From an uncultured Mycoplasmatota bacterium (GTDB lineage: Bacteria; Bacillota_I; Bacilli_A; RF39; UBA660), in the NCBI GenBank assembly GCA_947302655.1, contig CAMYVW010000002.1, positions 105,537 through 169,536 on the forward strand: a DNA stretch of 64,000 bases. The letters run 5' to 3'. A program made the translations under genes and the position numbers. The notes under the pieces are model-generated. The model made no database searches. It was given only the letters and a program-made list of their open reading frames with translations, and was not told where the DNA came from. Positions 25,623 to 35,482 of the stretch are shown one piece after another. Within the stretch, counting starts at the first letter, position 1. Every line of letters starts with the position of its first letter.

Positions 25623-26096
25623 TTGAATGAGATTGGTAACATTCTTCGTGTTACAAGAGAATCATCTGGGGTTAGTATTGAAGAAGCAAGCAATGATTTA
25701 GGAATTAAAGATGTGATCTTAGAAAACATTGAAGATGGAAAAATTGGTTCTTTTCAAGATGTTTTCCAATTAAAAGCATATATTAGTGAATATGCAAAAT
25801 ATTTAGGTCTTGATAGTGAGAAACTAATAGATAGCTTTAATGAATATTTATTTGAGTACACTTCAAAAATTCCTGTTAAGGAAATTGAAAAAAAAGTTAA
25901 TGAACAAGTAAAAGAAGAAAGAGAAATAGATAAAGTTTGTTCTCCTTACACAAGAGAATCAAAAAGTCATTCATTACTATTTTATAGAGTTATTTATATA
26001 ACTTTAGCAATTATTGCAATTATTCTTCTTACTTGGTCAATAAAACAAATAACGGTAAATAAACAAGTAACTAATGAAATTAGTTACGTTGGATAG
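25623..26096 (+). CDS. rodZ: RodZ-like (YmfM) helix-turn-helix membrane protein
   Basis: 157 residues: an XRE/HTH_25 domain (GNILRVTRESSGVSIEEAS and LKAYISEYAKYLGLD) at 5-65, a charged linker, and a membrane helix at about 120-142 with a very short outside tail. RodZ links MreB to the envelope in rods; this copy lacks the outer beta domain. The start is TTG 25623 with AAGGAG about 9 bases upstream. ymfM-pgsA-recA-rny order matches B. subtilis, so YmfM orthology is likely. Confidence 0.8.
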   Translation: MNEIGNILRVTRESSGVSIEEASNDLGIKDVILENIEDGKIGSFQDVFQLKAYISEYAKYLGLDSEKLIDSFNEYLFEYTSKIPVKEIEKKVNEQVKEEREIDKVCSPYTRESKSHSLLFYRVIYITLAIIAIILLTWSIKQITVNKQVTNEISYVG

Positions 26097-26107
26097 AAGG
26101 TGCATTT

Positions 26108-26704
26108 ATGAATTTACCTAATAAGATAACTGTTGCAAGAATTGTTGTTTCAGTCCTTGTTTTACTACTTTTACTTCTTCCTTGGGAAGAAATGGGAGTA
26201 ACTTTTCCAATATACTCTATTGATGGACATATAATTGTAAGTTTAAAAATGTTTATTGCTGGTGGATTATTTATTCTAGGGTCTTTTTCAGATTTTTTAG
26301 ATGGACATATTGCTAGAAGTAAAAATCTTGTAACAGATTTTGGTAAAGTAATGGATGCTATTGCAGATAAAATTCTTGTTAATGGAGTTTTAATTATTCT
26401 TGCATATGAAGGTATGATATCTGTTATTATTCCTGTTGTAATTATTACAAGAGATACAATTGTAGATTCATGTAAAATGATTTCAGGTAATAAAGGTAAA
26501 GTTGTTGGAGCAAGCATTCTTGGCAAAATTAAAACAATTTGTATGATGGTTGGATTAAGTTTAACAATGTTTTACAATCTACCATTTGAAATGTTTGGAA
26601 TTCCAGTTGCTACAGTTCTTCTTATTGCTGCTACTATACTTTCTGTTATTTCTGGAATACAATATTTTAATAATAGTAAAGAATTATTTTTTTACGATAG
26701 ATAA
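26108..26704 (+). CDS. pgsA: CDP-diacylglycerol-glycerol-3-phosphate 3-phosphatidyltransferase
   Basis: 198-residue integral membrane enzyme that commits CDP-diacylglycerol to phosphatidylglycerol synthesis. The CDP-alcohol phosphatidyltransferase signature DGxxARx8Gx3Dx3D is complete in FLDGHIARSKNLVTDFGK followed by VMDAIADK. About five or six membrane helices. GAAGG lies before the ATG, 11 bases after the rodZ stop, so the two are cotranscribed. cinA, which follows pgsA in B. subtilis, is missing. Confidence 0.95.
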   Translation: MNLPNKITVARIVVSVLVLLLLLLPWEEMGVTFPIYSIDGHIIVSLKMFIAGGLFILGSFSDFLDGHIARSKNLVTDFGKVMDAIADKILVNGVLIILAYEGMISVIIPVVIITRDTIVDSCKMISGNKGKVVGASILGKIKTICMMVGLSLTMFYNLPFEMFGIPVATVLLIAATILSVISGIQYFNNSKELFFYDR

Positions 26705-26710
26705 AATAAT

Positions 26711-26747
26711 AAAAAACCATTTTTGTTATATAAAAAATGGTTTTTTT
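26711..26747 (+). terminator. Terminator after pgsA
   Basis: AAAAAACCATTTTT with TAAAAAATGGTTTTTTT, a long A/T-framed hairpin. Confidence 0.8.
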
Positions 26748-26845
26748 GTGCAATAATATATTTAGATATAATTTTTTTGTTATTTGTTTAAAAACCATTT
26801 ATAGTTTAATATTTTTATGTCGGATTTATATTAGGGAGAATTCTT

Positions 26846-27835
26846 ATGAAAGATAAAAATAAGTTACTTGAACAAGTTATGAAAGATATTGAAAAACAAT
26901 TTGGTGCAGGTTCTATAATGAAACTTGGCGAAGATGAACATGTTAAAACTGATGTTGAACCTTCTGGTTCACTTGCCTTAGATATTGCAATTGGTGTTGG
27001 AGGTTTACCAAAGGGAAGAATTATTGAGATCTTTGGACCTGAATCTTCAGGAAAAACAACACTAGCTCTTCATGCAATTGCAGAAATTCAAAAAAATGGT
27101 GGTACCGCAGCATTTATTGATGCTGAACATGCTCTTGATCCTATATATGCAAGAAGTTTAGGTGTAAATATTAATGATTTATTATTATCTCAACCAGATA
27201 CAGGTGAGCAAGCTTTAGAAATATGTAAAGCCTTAGTTCAAAGTGAAGCTGTAAACATTATTGTTGTGGATTCTGTTGCTGCACTAGTTCCTCAGGCTGA
27301 ACTTGAAGGAGATATTGGGGATTCACATGTTGGTCTTCAAGCTCGAATGATGTCTCAAGCTTTGAGAAGTTTATCTGGAGCAATTAATAAAACAAACACA
27401 ATTTGTATTTTTATAAATCAATTAAGAGAAAAAGTTGGTGTTTTATTTGGAAATCCGGAGACAACTCCTGGTGGAAGGGCACTTAAATTTTATTCAAGTG
27501 TAAGACTTGATATAAGAAAAGCTGAATCAATTAAAAATGGTGATAAACTTATTGGTAATAGAGTTACTATAAAAGTTGTCAAAAACAAAGTAGCTCCACC
27601 ATTTAAGGTTGCTGTTGTTGACTTAATGTATGGTGAAGGAATATCTAAAGAAGGCGAAATAATAGATATTGCATCTGATATAGGCATAATTGATAAAAGC
27701 GGTGCTTGGTATTCATATGAAGGCAATAAAATAGGTCAAGGTAAGGAAAATACTAAGCTGTACTTAAAAAATAATCCAGACATAAAAAATGATATTTATA
27801 ACCAAATTAGAAAACATTATGGTTTTGATGAATAG
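26846..27835 (+). CDS. recA: Recombinase RecA
   Basis: 329 residues. Walker [21 protein letters not shown], the LexA/L1-L2 region with [15 protein letters not shown], and NQLREKVGV identify RecA, which forms filaments on single-stranded DNA for repair and SOS signalling. The C-terminal acidic tail of longer RecAs is shortened. GGGAG precedes the ATG. A promoter was not assigned with confidence in the 140-base upstream gap, and no SOS box was recognised by eye. Confidence 0.97.
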   Translation: MKDKNKLLEQVMKDIEKQFGAGSIMKLGEDEHVKTDVEPSGSLALDIAIGVGGLPKGRIIEIFGPESSGKTTLALHAIAEIQKNGGTAAFIDAEHALDPIYARSLGVNINDLLLSQPDTGEQALEICKALVQSEAVNIIVVDSVAALVPQAELEGDIGDSHVGLQARMMSQALRSLSGAINKTNTICIFINQLREKVGVLFGNPETTPGGRALKFYSSVRLDIRKAESIKNGDKLIGNRVTIKVVKNKVAPPFKVAVVDLMYGEGISKEGEIIDIASDIGIIDKSGAWYSYEGNKIGQGKENTKLYLKNNPDIKNDIYNQIRKHYGFDE

Positions 27836-27862
27836 AAAAGTAAAGTATACTTTTCTTTTTTC
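27834..27862 (+). terminator. Terminator of recA
   Basis: AGAAAAGTA and TACTTTTCT stem with T-run, overlapping the stop codon. Confidence 0.75.
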
Positions 27863-27937
27863 TTGATAAAGTTTAAAAATCTCTTTATAATTAATTTATG
27901 GGTACATTGTTGCCTAATATAAACGTAGGAGGATAAA

Positions 27938-29488
27938 ATGGCTGATTTAAATCCCATTTTAGCTCTTGTAATTGGACTTTTTGTTGGTGGAATTGCAATT
28001 TTTGTTGTCAATTTATTAAAAAATAAAAATGTTAATAGAAATGCAAATAAAATTATTGAAGATGCAAAGAAAGAAGCAGATAAACATCGTCGAGATGCTT
28101 TAGCTGAATTAAAGGAAGAATCTTATAAATTAAAACAAGAACTTGATGCTGAAATTAAAGAAAAGAAGGCAGAAAGTAAAGAAGCTGAATCACGTCTTTT
28201 AGCACGTGAAGGAAGCTTAGATAAACGTGAAGAGTCTCTTCAAAAAAGAGATTTAATGCTTGATGAAAAAGAAAATAATTTAATTAAAAAACAAAAAGAA
28301 GTTCAAGACAAAGAAGTTAAAATGGACGAACTTATTAAACAAGAACTTGTTGAACTTGAAAAAATTTCTGGCATGAGTAAAGATAAAGCTAAGGAAATGA
28401 TTATGAAAAAACTTGAGTCAACTATGGAAAGAGAAATGACTGAGTTTATTAAAGAAAAAGAAGCAGAAGCTAAGTTAGTTGCTCATGACAAAGCAAAGGA
28501 TTTAATTGTTGGTTCAATGCAACGTTATGCCGAAGATGTTGTTGGTGAACAAACTGTATCTACAATTATATTACCTAATGATGAAATGAAAGGTAGATTA
28601 ATTGGTAGAGAAGGAAGAAATATAAGAACAATTGAATCTGTTACTGGTGTTGATTTAATTATTGATGACACACCTGAAGCAATTGTTATTTCTTCATTTG
28701 ATCCATATAGAAGAGAAATTGCTAAGATTACTATTGAAACTTTAATTAAGGATGGACGTATTCATCCAGGAAGAATTGAAGAAGTATATGATAAAGTATG
28801 TAAGGACATGGATACTAAAGTAACTGAACTTGGTAATGAAGTAATTTATGATTTAGGATTAACTAAAGTTGATCCTGAACTTGTTAAATTAATTGGTAGA
28901 CTTAACTTTAGAACTAGTTATGGTCAAAATGTTTTACAACACTCTAAAGAAGTTGCTAAACTTTGCGGACTTATGGCTTCTGAGTTAGGAGAAAATATCA
29001 ATTTAGCAAAAAGAGCTGGTCTTTTACATGATATAGGTAAAGCAATTGATTCTGAAATTGAAGGAAGCCATGTTGATATTGGTGTTGACATTGCTAAAAA
29101 ATATCATGAAGATGAAATTGTTGTTAATTCAATAGCATCTCATCATGGTGATGCAAAACAAGACTCAACTATTTCAGTTTTAGTTCAAGTTGCTGATACT
29201 TTATCTGCAGCTAGACCTGGTGCAAGAAATGATTCTCTAGAAAATTATATTAAGAGATTAGAGCAACTTGAAGAAATTGGTAATTCATATGACGGTGTTG
29301 AAAAAACATATGCAATGCAAGCTGGTAGGGAAGTAAGAGTAATTGTTAAACCTGATGAAGTAGATGACTTAACTTCTCATAAGATTGCACGTATGATGAA
29401 AGAAAAGATTGAATCTGAAATGCAATATCCAGGTACAATAAAGATTACTGTTGTACGTGAAACAAGAGCTCAAGAAGAAGCGAAATAA
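27938..29488 (+). CDS. rny: Ribonuclease Y
   Basis: 516-residue membrane-anchored endoribonuclease that starts mRNA decay. One N-terminal helix (about 7-27), a long charged coiled coil (30-195), a KH domain (MKGRLIGREGRNIRTIE), and an HD domain with the metal-binding LLHDIGKAID and SHHGDAK. GGAGG precedes the ATG at ideal spacing. It follows recA as in B. subtilis. Confidence 0.97.
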   Translation: MADLNPILALVIGLFVGGIAIFVVNLLKNKNVNRNANKIIEDAKKEADKHRRDALAELKEESYKLKQELDAEIKEKKAESKEAESRLLAREGSLDKREESLQKRDLMLDEKENNLIKKQKEVQDKEVKMDELIKQELVELEKISGMSKDKAKEMIMKKLESTMEREMTEFIKEKEAEAKLVAHDKAKDLIVGSMQRYAEDVVGEQTVSTIILPNDEMKGRLIGREGRNIRTIESVTGVDLIIDDTPEAIVISSFDPYRREIAKITIETLIKDGRIHPGRIEEVYDKVCKDMDTKVTELGNEVIYDLGLTKVDPELVKLIGRLNFRTSYGQNVLQHSKEVAKLCGLMASELGENINLAKRAGLLHDIGKAIDSEIEGSHVDIGVDIAKKYHEDEIVVNSIASHHGDAKQDSTISVLVQVADTLSAARPGARNDSLENYIKRLEQLEEIGNSYDGVEKTYAMQAGREVRVIVKPDEVDDLTSHKIARMMKEKIESEMQYPGTIKITVVRETRAQEEAK

Positions 29489-29492
29489 TAAT

Positions 29493-29523
29493 AAAACAAA
29501 CCATTATTTATGGTTTGTTTTTT
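29493..29523 (+). terminator. Terminator of rny
   Basis: AAACAAACCAT and ATGGTTTGTTT stem with T-run. Confidence 0.85.
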
Positions 29524-29534
29524 ATTACCTTCTT

Positions 29535-29543
29535 TGATATAAT
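29535..29543 (+). promoter_or_regulatory. Extended -10 promoter of the HerA-like gene
   Basis: TGATATAAT shortly after the rny terminator; AGAGGTTGAT then precedes the ATG. Confidence 0.5.
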
Positions 29544-29568
29544 TATAAATAGAATAGAGGTTGATTAG

Positions 29569-31323
29569 ATGTTTGGTGAACTTATTAAAATCGACGAAAA
29601 TATCATTGTAGTAAAAAACCTTTCTGGAAAGGTTAATTTACAATGCCTTAATTATCATGTAATCATCCCAGAAGAAAATAGAAATGTTGTTGGAGAAATT
29701 ATTAATATTTCTTCTAGTGATATTACAATTAACTTAGTTGGTGAGATTGTAAATAATGTTTTTTTACAAGGAATAACACGTAAACCTGGATTAGTAAAAG
29801 ACATTAGATTTTTATATAAAAGTGAACTTGAACTATTAATTGGTAGTCAAAATGAAGCACCTGGTGAGTTTGAACTTGGTGAATCAGCTATATATACTGG
29901 TTATAAGGTAAATGCTAGTATGGAAACTTTCTTTGCTAACCATTTTGCTATATTAGGTAACTCTGGATATGGTAAATCTTGTGGTGTTGCAAGAATACTT
30001 CAAAATGTATTTAAAGAAAGAAACAATGCAGTTCCTGAAAAAGCACATATTTTGCTTTTTGATGCTTATGGTGAATATAATCAAGCATTTGATTCTATTA
30101 ATTTGACACCAACTCTTAATTTTAAAAAATATACAACTGAGTTTAATATGGGTAATGATGATTTATTAAAAATCCCATTATTCTTATTAGATGAAGATGA
30201 CTATACACTTTTATTAAATGTAGATAGTGTTAGTCAAATGCACGTTATTAAGAAAACTTTAAAACTTATTTATATATTTAATTCTGGTCATAGTGATTTG
30301 CTTCAATATAAAAATGAAATTATTGCTAAATGTATTATGGATATTTTATCAAGCGGTAGAAATGCATCACAAATAAGGGACCAAATTGTTGCTGTTTTAA
30401 CTTCGTATAATACACCTGATTTAAATTTAAATACGATAATTAGCCAACCAGGATATAATCGTACTTTAAGACAGTGTTTAAATATTGATGAACAAGGTAA
30501 AATAGCTGCAATTAACTTAGTTATTGATGAACTTCAAAAGTATACTAAAGTTAATTCTGAAGAATTAATACCTGTGTTTGATTTTAACTATACATTAGAA
30601 GATTTCTATTATGCTTTAGAGTTTGCTTTAATGAGTGAAGGAACAATTAATAGCCAATCTTCATATGAAAGTAATAATTTACTTAAAAATAGAGTATTAA
30701 ATATTATTAATAGTGAATATAAAAAATATTTTACAATGGATCAATATATTTCAAGAGAAGAATTTATTAATACATTATTTACATCAAATAATGGTGAGAA
30801 TGCTCAAATAATTAATATCAATTTAAATAATGTTGATGATAGATTTGCTAAGAATGTTGTTAAAATATATTCAAGAATGATTTTTGAATATGCAGCTAAA
30901 CTTGAAGATAGGGGAACTTATCCTGTACATATAGTTTTAGAGGAAGCTCACAGATATATTCAAAATGATATAGATGTCTCACTTCTTGGATATAATATTT
31001 TTGGAAGAATTTGCAAAGAAGGTAGAAAATACGGAATTATCCTAGGAATGATTACACAAAGACCTTCTGAACTTACAAATACAGTTCTTTCTCAATGTTC
31101 AAATTACGTCGTATTTAGAATATTCCATCCAGAAGATTTAAAATTAATTGAAAGTATTTCTATTAATGTTAATAGAGAAGCCCTTTCAAGAATTAAATCA
31201 TTATCACCTGGTAATGCTTTAGTATTTGGTTCGGCATTTAAAATACCAACATTTGTAAAATTTGCGATGCCTGATCCATCTCCAAAAAGTTCAAGTGTTA
31301 ATGTAAATAATTTATGGTATTAA
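29569..31323 (+). CDS. HerA-like (HAS-barrel/DUF87) DNA-translocating ATPase
   Basis: 584 residues. The first 100 form a beta-rich HAS-barrel-like domain; Walker A is GNSGYGKS (130-137), and Walker B is HIVLEEAHRYI (Glu458/Glu459), followed by RICKEGRKYGIILGMITQRP and SQCSNYVVFRI, the sensor and arginine-finger region of the HerA/FtsK superfamily. HerA rings usually work with NurA nuclease in DNA end resection, or with Sir2/DUF4297 partners in anti-phage systems. No such partner is encoded here; the neighbours are rny and rnjA. The fold assignment is solid, the job is unknown. Confidence 0.8.
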   Translation: MFGELIKIDENIIVVKNLSGKVNLQCLNYHVIIPEENRNVVGEIINISSSDITINLVGEIVNNVFLQGITRKPGLVKDIRFLYKSELELLIGSQNEAPGEFELGESAIYTGYKVNASMETFFANHFAILGNSGYGKSCGVARILQNVFKERNNAVPEKAHILLFDAYGEYNQAFDSINLTPTLNFKKYTTEFNMGNDDLLKIPLFLLDEDDYTLLLNVDSVSQMHVIKKTLKLIYIFNSGHSDLLQYKNEIIAKCIMDILSSGRNASQIRDQIVAVLTSYNTPDLNLNTIISQPGYNRTLRQCLNIDEQGKIAAINLVIDELQKYTKVNSEELIPVFDFNYTLEDFYYALEFALMSEGTINSQSSYESNNLLKNRVLNIINSEYKKYFTMDQYISREEFINTLFTSNNGENAQIININLNNVDDRFAKNVVKIYSRMIFEYAAKLEDRGTYPVHIVLEEAHRYIQNDIDVSLLGYNIFGRICKEGRKYGIILGMITQRPSELTNTVLSQCSNYVVFRIFHPEDLKLIESISINVNREALSRIKSLSPGNALVFGSAFKIPTFVKFAMPDPSPKSSSVNVNNLWY

Positions 31324-31356
31324 AAAAGTTACATAATTTAATATGTAACTTTTTTT
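31322..31356. terminator. Bidirectional terminator between HerA-like gene and rnjA
   Basis: AAAGTTACATA and TATGTAACTTT form an 11-bp stem flanked by A-run and T-run. Confidence 0.85.
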
Positions 31357-33028
31357 ATGATTGTTTTACTTCCATTATTACAGGAAGTATAATTGGTCTT
31401 CTTCCTGTAAGTTCATTAATAAATGGATGAAGTTCTAAAATAATTTGATTTTTTAAGTCTAGATAACTATAAGGGTTGTTTGTTAAAAAATCTTTAACTA
31501 TTTCAGAAACTTTGTTTTCAATTTGACTTACAAGTTCCTGGTTTTCATTTACCATAATAAATCCTCTTGTTGTAACATTAGGTTTTATAAGTAATGTTCT
31601 TGTTAGTGGATTAATGTTAAGTATTGTTACTAATATACCATCGTGACTCATTAATTTTCGATCTTTAATTACAACTGAACCAATATCTCCAATTCTTGAA
31701 CCATCAACATAGATATCACCGGCTTGAACTTTTCCACCTTTTTTAGCACCATCTTTTGATAGTTCAACAATGTCACCATTTTGACATATGAATACATTTT
31801 CTTTATTCATTCCACAAGACTGTGCTATATTACCATGTTCAGTTAACATTCTGTATTCTCCATGTATTGGCATAAAATATTCAGGTTTAATTAATCTAAG
31901 CATCCATCTAAGTTCATCAGCTTTTGCATGACCAGAAGTATGAATGTTTGTAAATTCTGTGTTTGTAAATACTCTTACACCTTTTAAGTATAATTTATTA
32001 ATAACACGGTTAATACCGGCAGCATTACCAGGTATTGGACTTGATGAAAATACAACTAAATCATCTGGTTGAAGTTGTATTTGTTTATGAACACCATTTG
32101 CTATTCTTGAAAGAGCAGCAAGTGGTTCTCCTTGCGAACCTGTACATAAAACACATATTTCGTTCTTTTTTAGGTTTTTAGCTTGATTATTATCAATAAA
32201 CATTGATCTATCAGTTAAAAGCCCATTATTAAGTGCTATTTCTATGGCATTTTCCATACTACGACCGAATGTTATTATTTTACGGTTATTCTTTTTACAT
32301 GTTTCAACTATATGTTTTACACGATATATATTTGATGCAAATGTTGCAATAATAATACGTCCATAATGTCTTGATATAATATCATTTAAAGTGTCATCAA
32401 CATAGCTTTCACTTGGTGAGAAACCAGGTGATAATGCGTTTGTTGAATCACTAAGTAATAGTTTAACGCCTTCTTCTCCAAGTTTAGCCATTTTATGAAT
32501 ATTTGCCATAGGTCCAATTGGAGTTAAATCGAATTTGAAATCTCCTGTATGAAATATTATTCCGTTTGGAGTATGAACAACAATAGCATAACTTTCTGGA
32601 ATAGAGTGGGTTGTATTAACAAATTCTATTTCAAAATGTTTAAATTTAATATAAGTATCTAAATTAATTGTTTCAATATTTTCATAATTTATAGCTTTGT
32701 CTTCTAATTTTTTTGCTATTAGATCTTTAGCTATGGGTGATGCATATATTACGGGAATTTTAACACTTTGAAGTAAAAATGATATGCCTCCAATATGATC
32801 TTCATGACCATGTGTTATTACTAAAGCTTTTATTTTATCTTCATTTTGTTTTAAATATGTAATATCTTGAATAACGTAATCAACACCTAAAAGCTCATCT
32901 TCAGGAAACATAACTCCGGCATCAATGATGATGATTTCATCATCATGAGATATTACATACATATTTTTACCAACTTCGCCTAAACCACCTAAAGCAATTA
33001 CAGACGTAGTTTGTCCATCGTTTTTCAT
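31355..33028 (-). CDS. rnjA: Ribonuclease J
   Basis: 557 residues: metallo-beta-lactamase domain with HGHEDHIGG, ESYAIVVHTPNG and HTGDFKFD, beta-CASP insert (FASNIYRVKHI, LCTGSQGEP, SSPIPGNAAGINRV), HTSGHAKADEL and a C-terminal domain. RNase J is a 5'-3' exonuclease and endonuclease of mRNA and rRNA. A weak AAGAAGAG site precedes ATG 33028. Together with RNases Y and P nearby it gives the core of the RNA-turnover machinery. Confidence 0.97.
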   Translation of the reverse strand: MKNDGQTTSVIALGGLGEVGKNMYVISHDDEIIIIDAGVMFPEDELLGVDYVIQDITYLKQNEDKIKALVITHGHEDHIGGISFLLQSVKIPVIYASPIAKDLIAKKLEDKAINYENIETINLDTYIKFKHFEIEFVNTTHSIPESYAIVVHTPNGIIFHTGDFKFDLTPIGPMANIHKMAKLGEEGVKLLLSDSTNALSPGFSPSESYVDDTLNDIISRHYGRIIIATFASNIYRVKHIVETCKKNNRKIITFGRSMENAIEIALNNGLLTDRSMFIDNNQAKNLKKNEICVLCTGSQGEPLAALSRIANGVHKQIQLQPDDLVVFSSSPIPGNAAGINRVINKLYLKGVRVFTNTEFTNIHTSGHAKADELRWMLRLIKPEYFMPIHGEYRMLTEHGNIAQSCGMNKENVFICQNGDIVELSKDGAKKGGKVQAGDIYVDGSRIGDIGSVVIKDRKLMSHDGILVTILNINPLTRTLLIKPNVTTRGFIMVNENQELVSQIENKVSEIVKDFLTNNPYSYLDLKNQIILELHPFINELTGRRPIILPVIMEVKQS

Positions 33029-33138
33029 AAATTATCTCTTCTTTCTTGTAAATAAAAGTTAAATAACTGTTACTAATTATACAATAAAAGCATTATTTTG
33101 TCTAGTGAGTTAATATATTTCATTAGGTATCTAGTTTA

Positions 33139-33147
33139 TGATATAAT
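33139..33147 (+). promoter_or_regulatory. Extended -10 promoter of ftsY
   Basis: TGATATAAT followed by the AGGAGG ribosome site and ATG 33179. Confidence 0.55.
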
Positions 33148-33178
33148 TAAATATATACTTGTTTAGGAGGCACATTAT

Positions 33179-34177
33179 ATGGGATTTTTTAGTAAAGTAA
33201 AAGATATATTAAATAAAAATAAGAATAAAGAAACTTTGTCTGAAACTGAAGTTAAAGAAGTTGAATCTTATGATAAAGGTTTAGAAAAAACAAGAAAAGA
33301 GTTTGTTTCTAAACTTTCAGTTTTAGGTATTAAATTTAATAAAGTATCTGAAGAATACTTTGAAGAATTAGAAGAGTTACTTATTAATGCTGATTTAGGT
33401 GTAAACACTGTTCTAAATTTTATGGATAGACTTAGAAAAAGAGTTAAACAAGAGAATATAACAGATACAAAATATTTAAATGAAGTTATTGTTGACGAAC
33501 TATTTATTGTTTATGTTAATGGTGAATCGTTATCTGATAAAATAAATATTCAAGAAAATGGACCTACAGTTATCTTAATGGTAGGAGTTAATGGTGTTGG
33601 TAAAACAACAACAATTGCTAAACTTGCTTATAAATATCAAAATGAAGGTAAAAAAGTCATGATGATTGGTGCAGATACCTTTAGAGCAGGTGCTGTAACA
33701 CAATTAAACGAGTGGGCAGATAGACTTGGTTGTTTATTTTTAGGTAGTGATGAAAAAGATCCAGCATCTGTTGTTTATGATGGACTTGTTAAAGCAAAGA
33801 ACGAAAATGTAGATATTGTTTTTATTGATACTGCTGGTAGACTTCAAAATAAAGTTAATTTAATGAATGAACTTGAAAAAATTAATAAAGTTATTGGTCA
33901 ACATGTTGATGGTGCACCTCATGAAACACTACTTGTTATTGATGCATCAACTGGTCAAAATGGTATTTCTCAAGCAAAAGCATTTAAAGAGATTACTAAT
34001 ATTACAGGTATAGTTTTAACTAAACTTGATGGTACAGCAAAAGGTGGTATTGTTCTTGCTATTAAAGAAGAAGTAAATATTCCTGTCAAGTTCATCGGTT
34101 TAGGTGAGAAAATGGAAGATTTAAAAACATTTGATATTGAAAACTATATTTATGGTTTATTTAAGGACATGATGTAG
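33179..34177 (+). CDS. ftsY: Signal recognition particle receptor FtsY
   Basis: 332 residues with a short charged N-terminal A region, the helical N domain (about 35-110) and the GTPase G domain: GVNGVGKTTTIAKLA (G1), DTFRAGAVTQL, DTAGRLQNK (G3), TKLDGTAKGG (G4) and GLGEKMEDL. It docks SRP-ribosome complexes at the membrane. The stop codon is followed without gap by ylxM. Confidence 0.97.
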   Translation: MGFFSKVKDILNKNKNKETLSETEVKEVESYDKGLEKTRKEFVSKLSVLGIKFNKVSEEYFEELEELLINADLGVNTVLNFMDRLRKRVKQENITDTKYLNEVIVDELFIVYVNGESLSDKINIQENGPTVILMVGVNGVGKTTTIAKLAYKYQNEGKKVMMIGADTFRAGAVTQLNEWADRLGCLFLGSDEKDPASVVYDGLVKAKNENVDIVFIDTAGRLQNKVNLMNELEKINKVIGQHVDGAPHETLLVIDASTGQNGISQAKAFKEITNITGIVLTKLDGTAKGGIVLAIKEEVNIPVKFIGLGEKMEDLKTFDIENYIYGLFKDMM

Positions 34178-34477
34178 ATGAAAGACTTAGTATATTATAA
34201 TGAACTTTTTGAAATTTATTCTGATTTATTAACTGATAAAGAAAAAGAAGCTTTTAAAGATTATTATTATGAAGATTTATCTTTATCTGAAATAGCAGAG
34301 AATAATGATGTATCTAGAGCTGCTGTATCAAAAATGGTTAATACTGTAGTTGATAAATTAAAATATTATGAAAGTATTATTCATAAACATGAGATGAAAG
34401 ACTTAATTAATAAATCACTATCATCTAATGATTTAGATAGTGTTAAATCAATTTTAAATAATGTTAGTAATTTATAG
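34178..34477 (+). CDS. ylxM: YlxM-family DNA/RNA-binding regulator of SRP
   Basis: 99 residues with a sigma-70 region 4-like helix-turn-helix: LLTDKEKEAFKDYYYEDLS, SEIAENNDVSRAAVSKMV. YlxM modulates the SRP-RNA/Ffh GTPase cycle in streptococci. Its ATG touches the ftsY stop, so they are translationally coupled. In most Bacilli ffh follows directly; here four other genes intervene. Confidence 0.9.
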   Translation: MKDLVYYNELFEIYSDLLTDKEKEAFKDYYYEDLSLSEIAENNDVSRAAVSKMVNTVVDKLKYYESIIHKHEMKDLINKSLSSNDLDSVKSILNNVSNL

Positions 34478-34495
34478 AAAGGAAGGTTTAATGTT

Positions 34496-35482
34496 ATGTA
34501 TGGATTTATATTTCCTATATTTTCATTTTTCTTTCTTTTTTTAATAATAGTAATTTTAGTATCATCCTTTAAAGGAAAGAAAGTAAAAATAGATGATTCT
34601 GTTTCTGATAAATATAAAGATATAGCTTTTAAATTAATTGTTGGAAATGAAGTATTAAATGAAGAAAGAAAAAAATATCGTGTTAAGCATTTAGTTATTA
34701 GATTTATTTTAATTTCGTTTGCTTTGCTCGTATTTTTATCTCGATACCTTGGTCATTTAACATTTATTATTGTACTAGCTTTAGTCATCGCTTTAATAGT
34801 ACTAATTGTAACAAATAATGATAAAAACTCTGTTTATGGAGAAATAATCCCTAAGATTATAAATGATTATATGAAAGGACTTAAATATAATCATTATGAA
34901 GGAATTAATAGTTCTATTTATAGGGAAGCTAGGTTTGAAGGTTATGATAGATATTCATCTGATGATTTAATATCTGGTACTATTAATGATCAAAATTTTA
35001 TCATGTCTGAAGTACATACCGAAAGTAGACATACTGATAGTGATGGTAATACTACATATACAACAATATTTCATGGTGCTTTTGCTAAAGTTACTTTAAA
35101 AAAAGATTTTAAATGTTTTGTGAATATAATAAATAACAAAATTAAATTATTTAGTAAAGATAAATATATTACTATTGATAATGAAGCATTTGAGAAAATA
35201 TATGATGTTTTTACTGATGATAAAATAAAAGCTATGAGACTTTTAACTCCTGATGTTACAACAAAAATGATTGATTTATATAATGAAACTGGTATATATT
35301 GTGAAATTAAAATAATAAATAATATTTTATATATAAGACTTTATACAGGTTCACTTTTTGATTTTTCTTTTTCTAATCCAGAAAAAGAAGCTAGACTTAT
35401 AGGTAAAAGTTTAGCTGTTATTGATAGTGTGTTTAAAGTTATGGAAAACTTTATTGGTGAAGTAGAAAGGTTTGATGTTTAA
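34496..35482 (+). CDS. DUF3137 membrane protein
   Basis: 328 residues: one N-terminal membrane helix (2-24), two more around 64-105, then a soluble domain (about 110-320) with YDRYSSDDLISG, SEVHTESRHT and FHGAFAKV, typical of DUF3137, whose genes usually sit beside lemA. The function is unknown. GAAAGGAAGG lies before the ATG. The stop overlaps the LemA start in TAATG, so the pair is coupled. Confidence 0.75.
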   Translation: MYGFIFPIFSFFFLFLIIVILVSSFKGKKVKIDDSVSDKYKDIAFKLIVGNEVLNEERKKYRVKHLVIRFILISFALLVFLSRYLGHLTFIIVLALVIALIVLIVTNNDKNSVYGEIIPKIINDYMKGLKYNHYEGINSSIYREARFEGYDRYSSDDLISGTINDQNFIMSEVHTESRHTDSDGNTTYTTIFHGAFAKVTLKKDFKCFVNIINNKIKLFSKDKYITIDNEAFEKIYDVFTDDKIKAMRLLTPDVTTKMIDLYNETGIYCEIKIINNILYIRLYTGSLFDFSFSNPEKEARLIGKSLAVIDSVFKVMENFIGEVERFDV

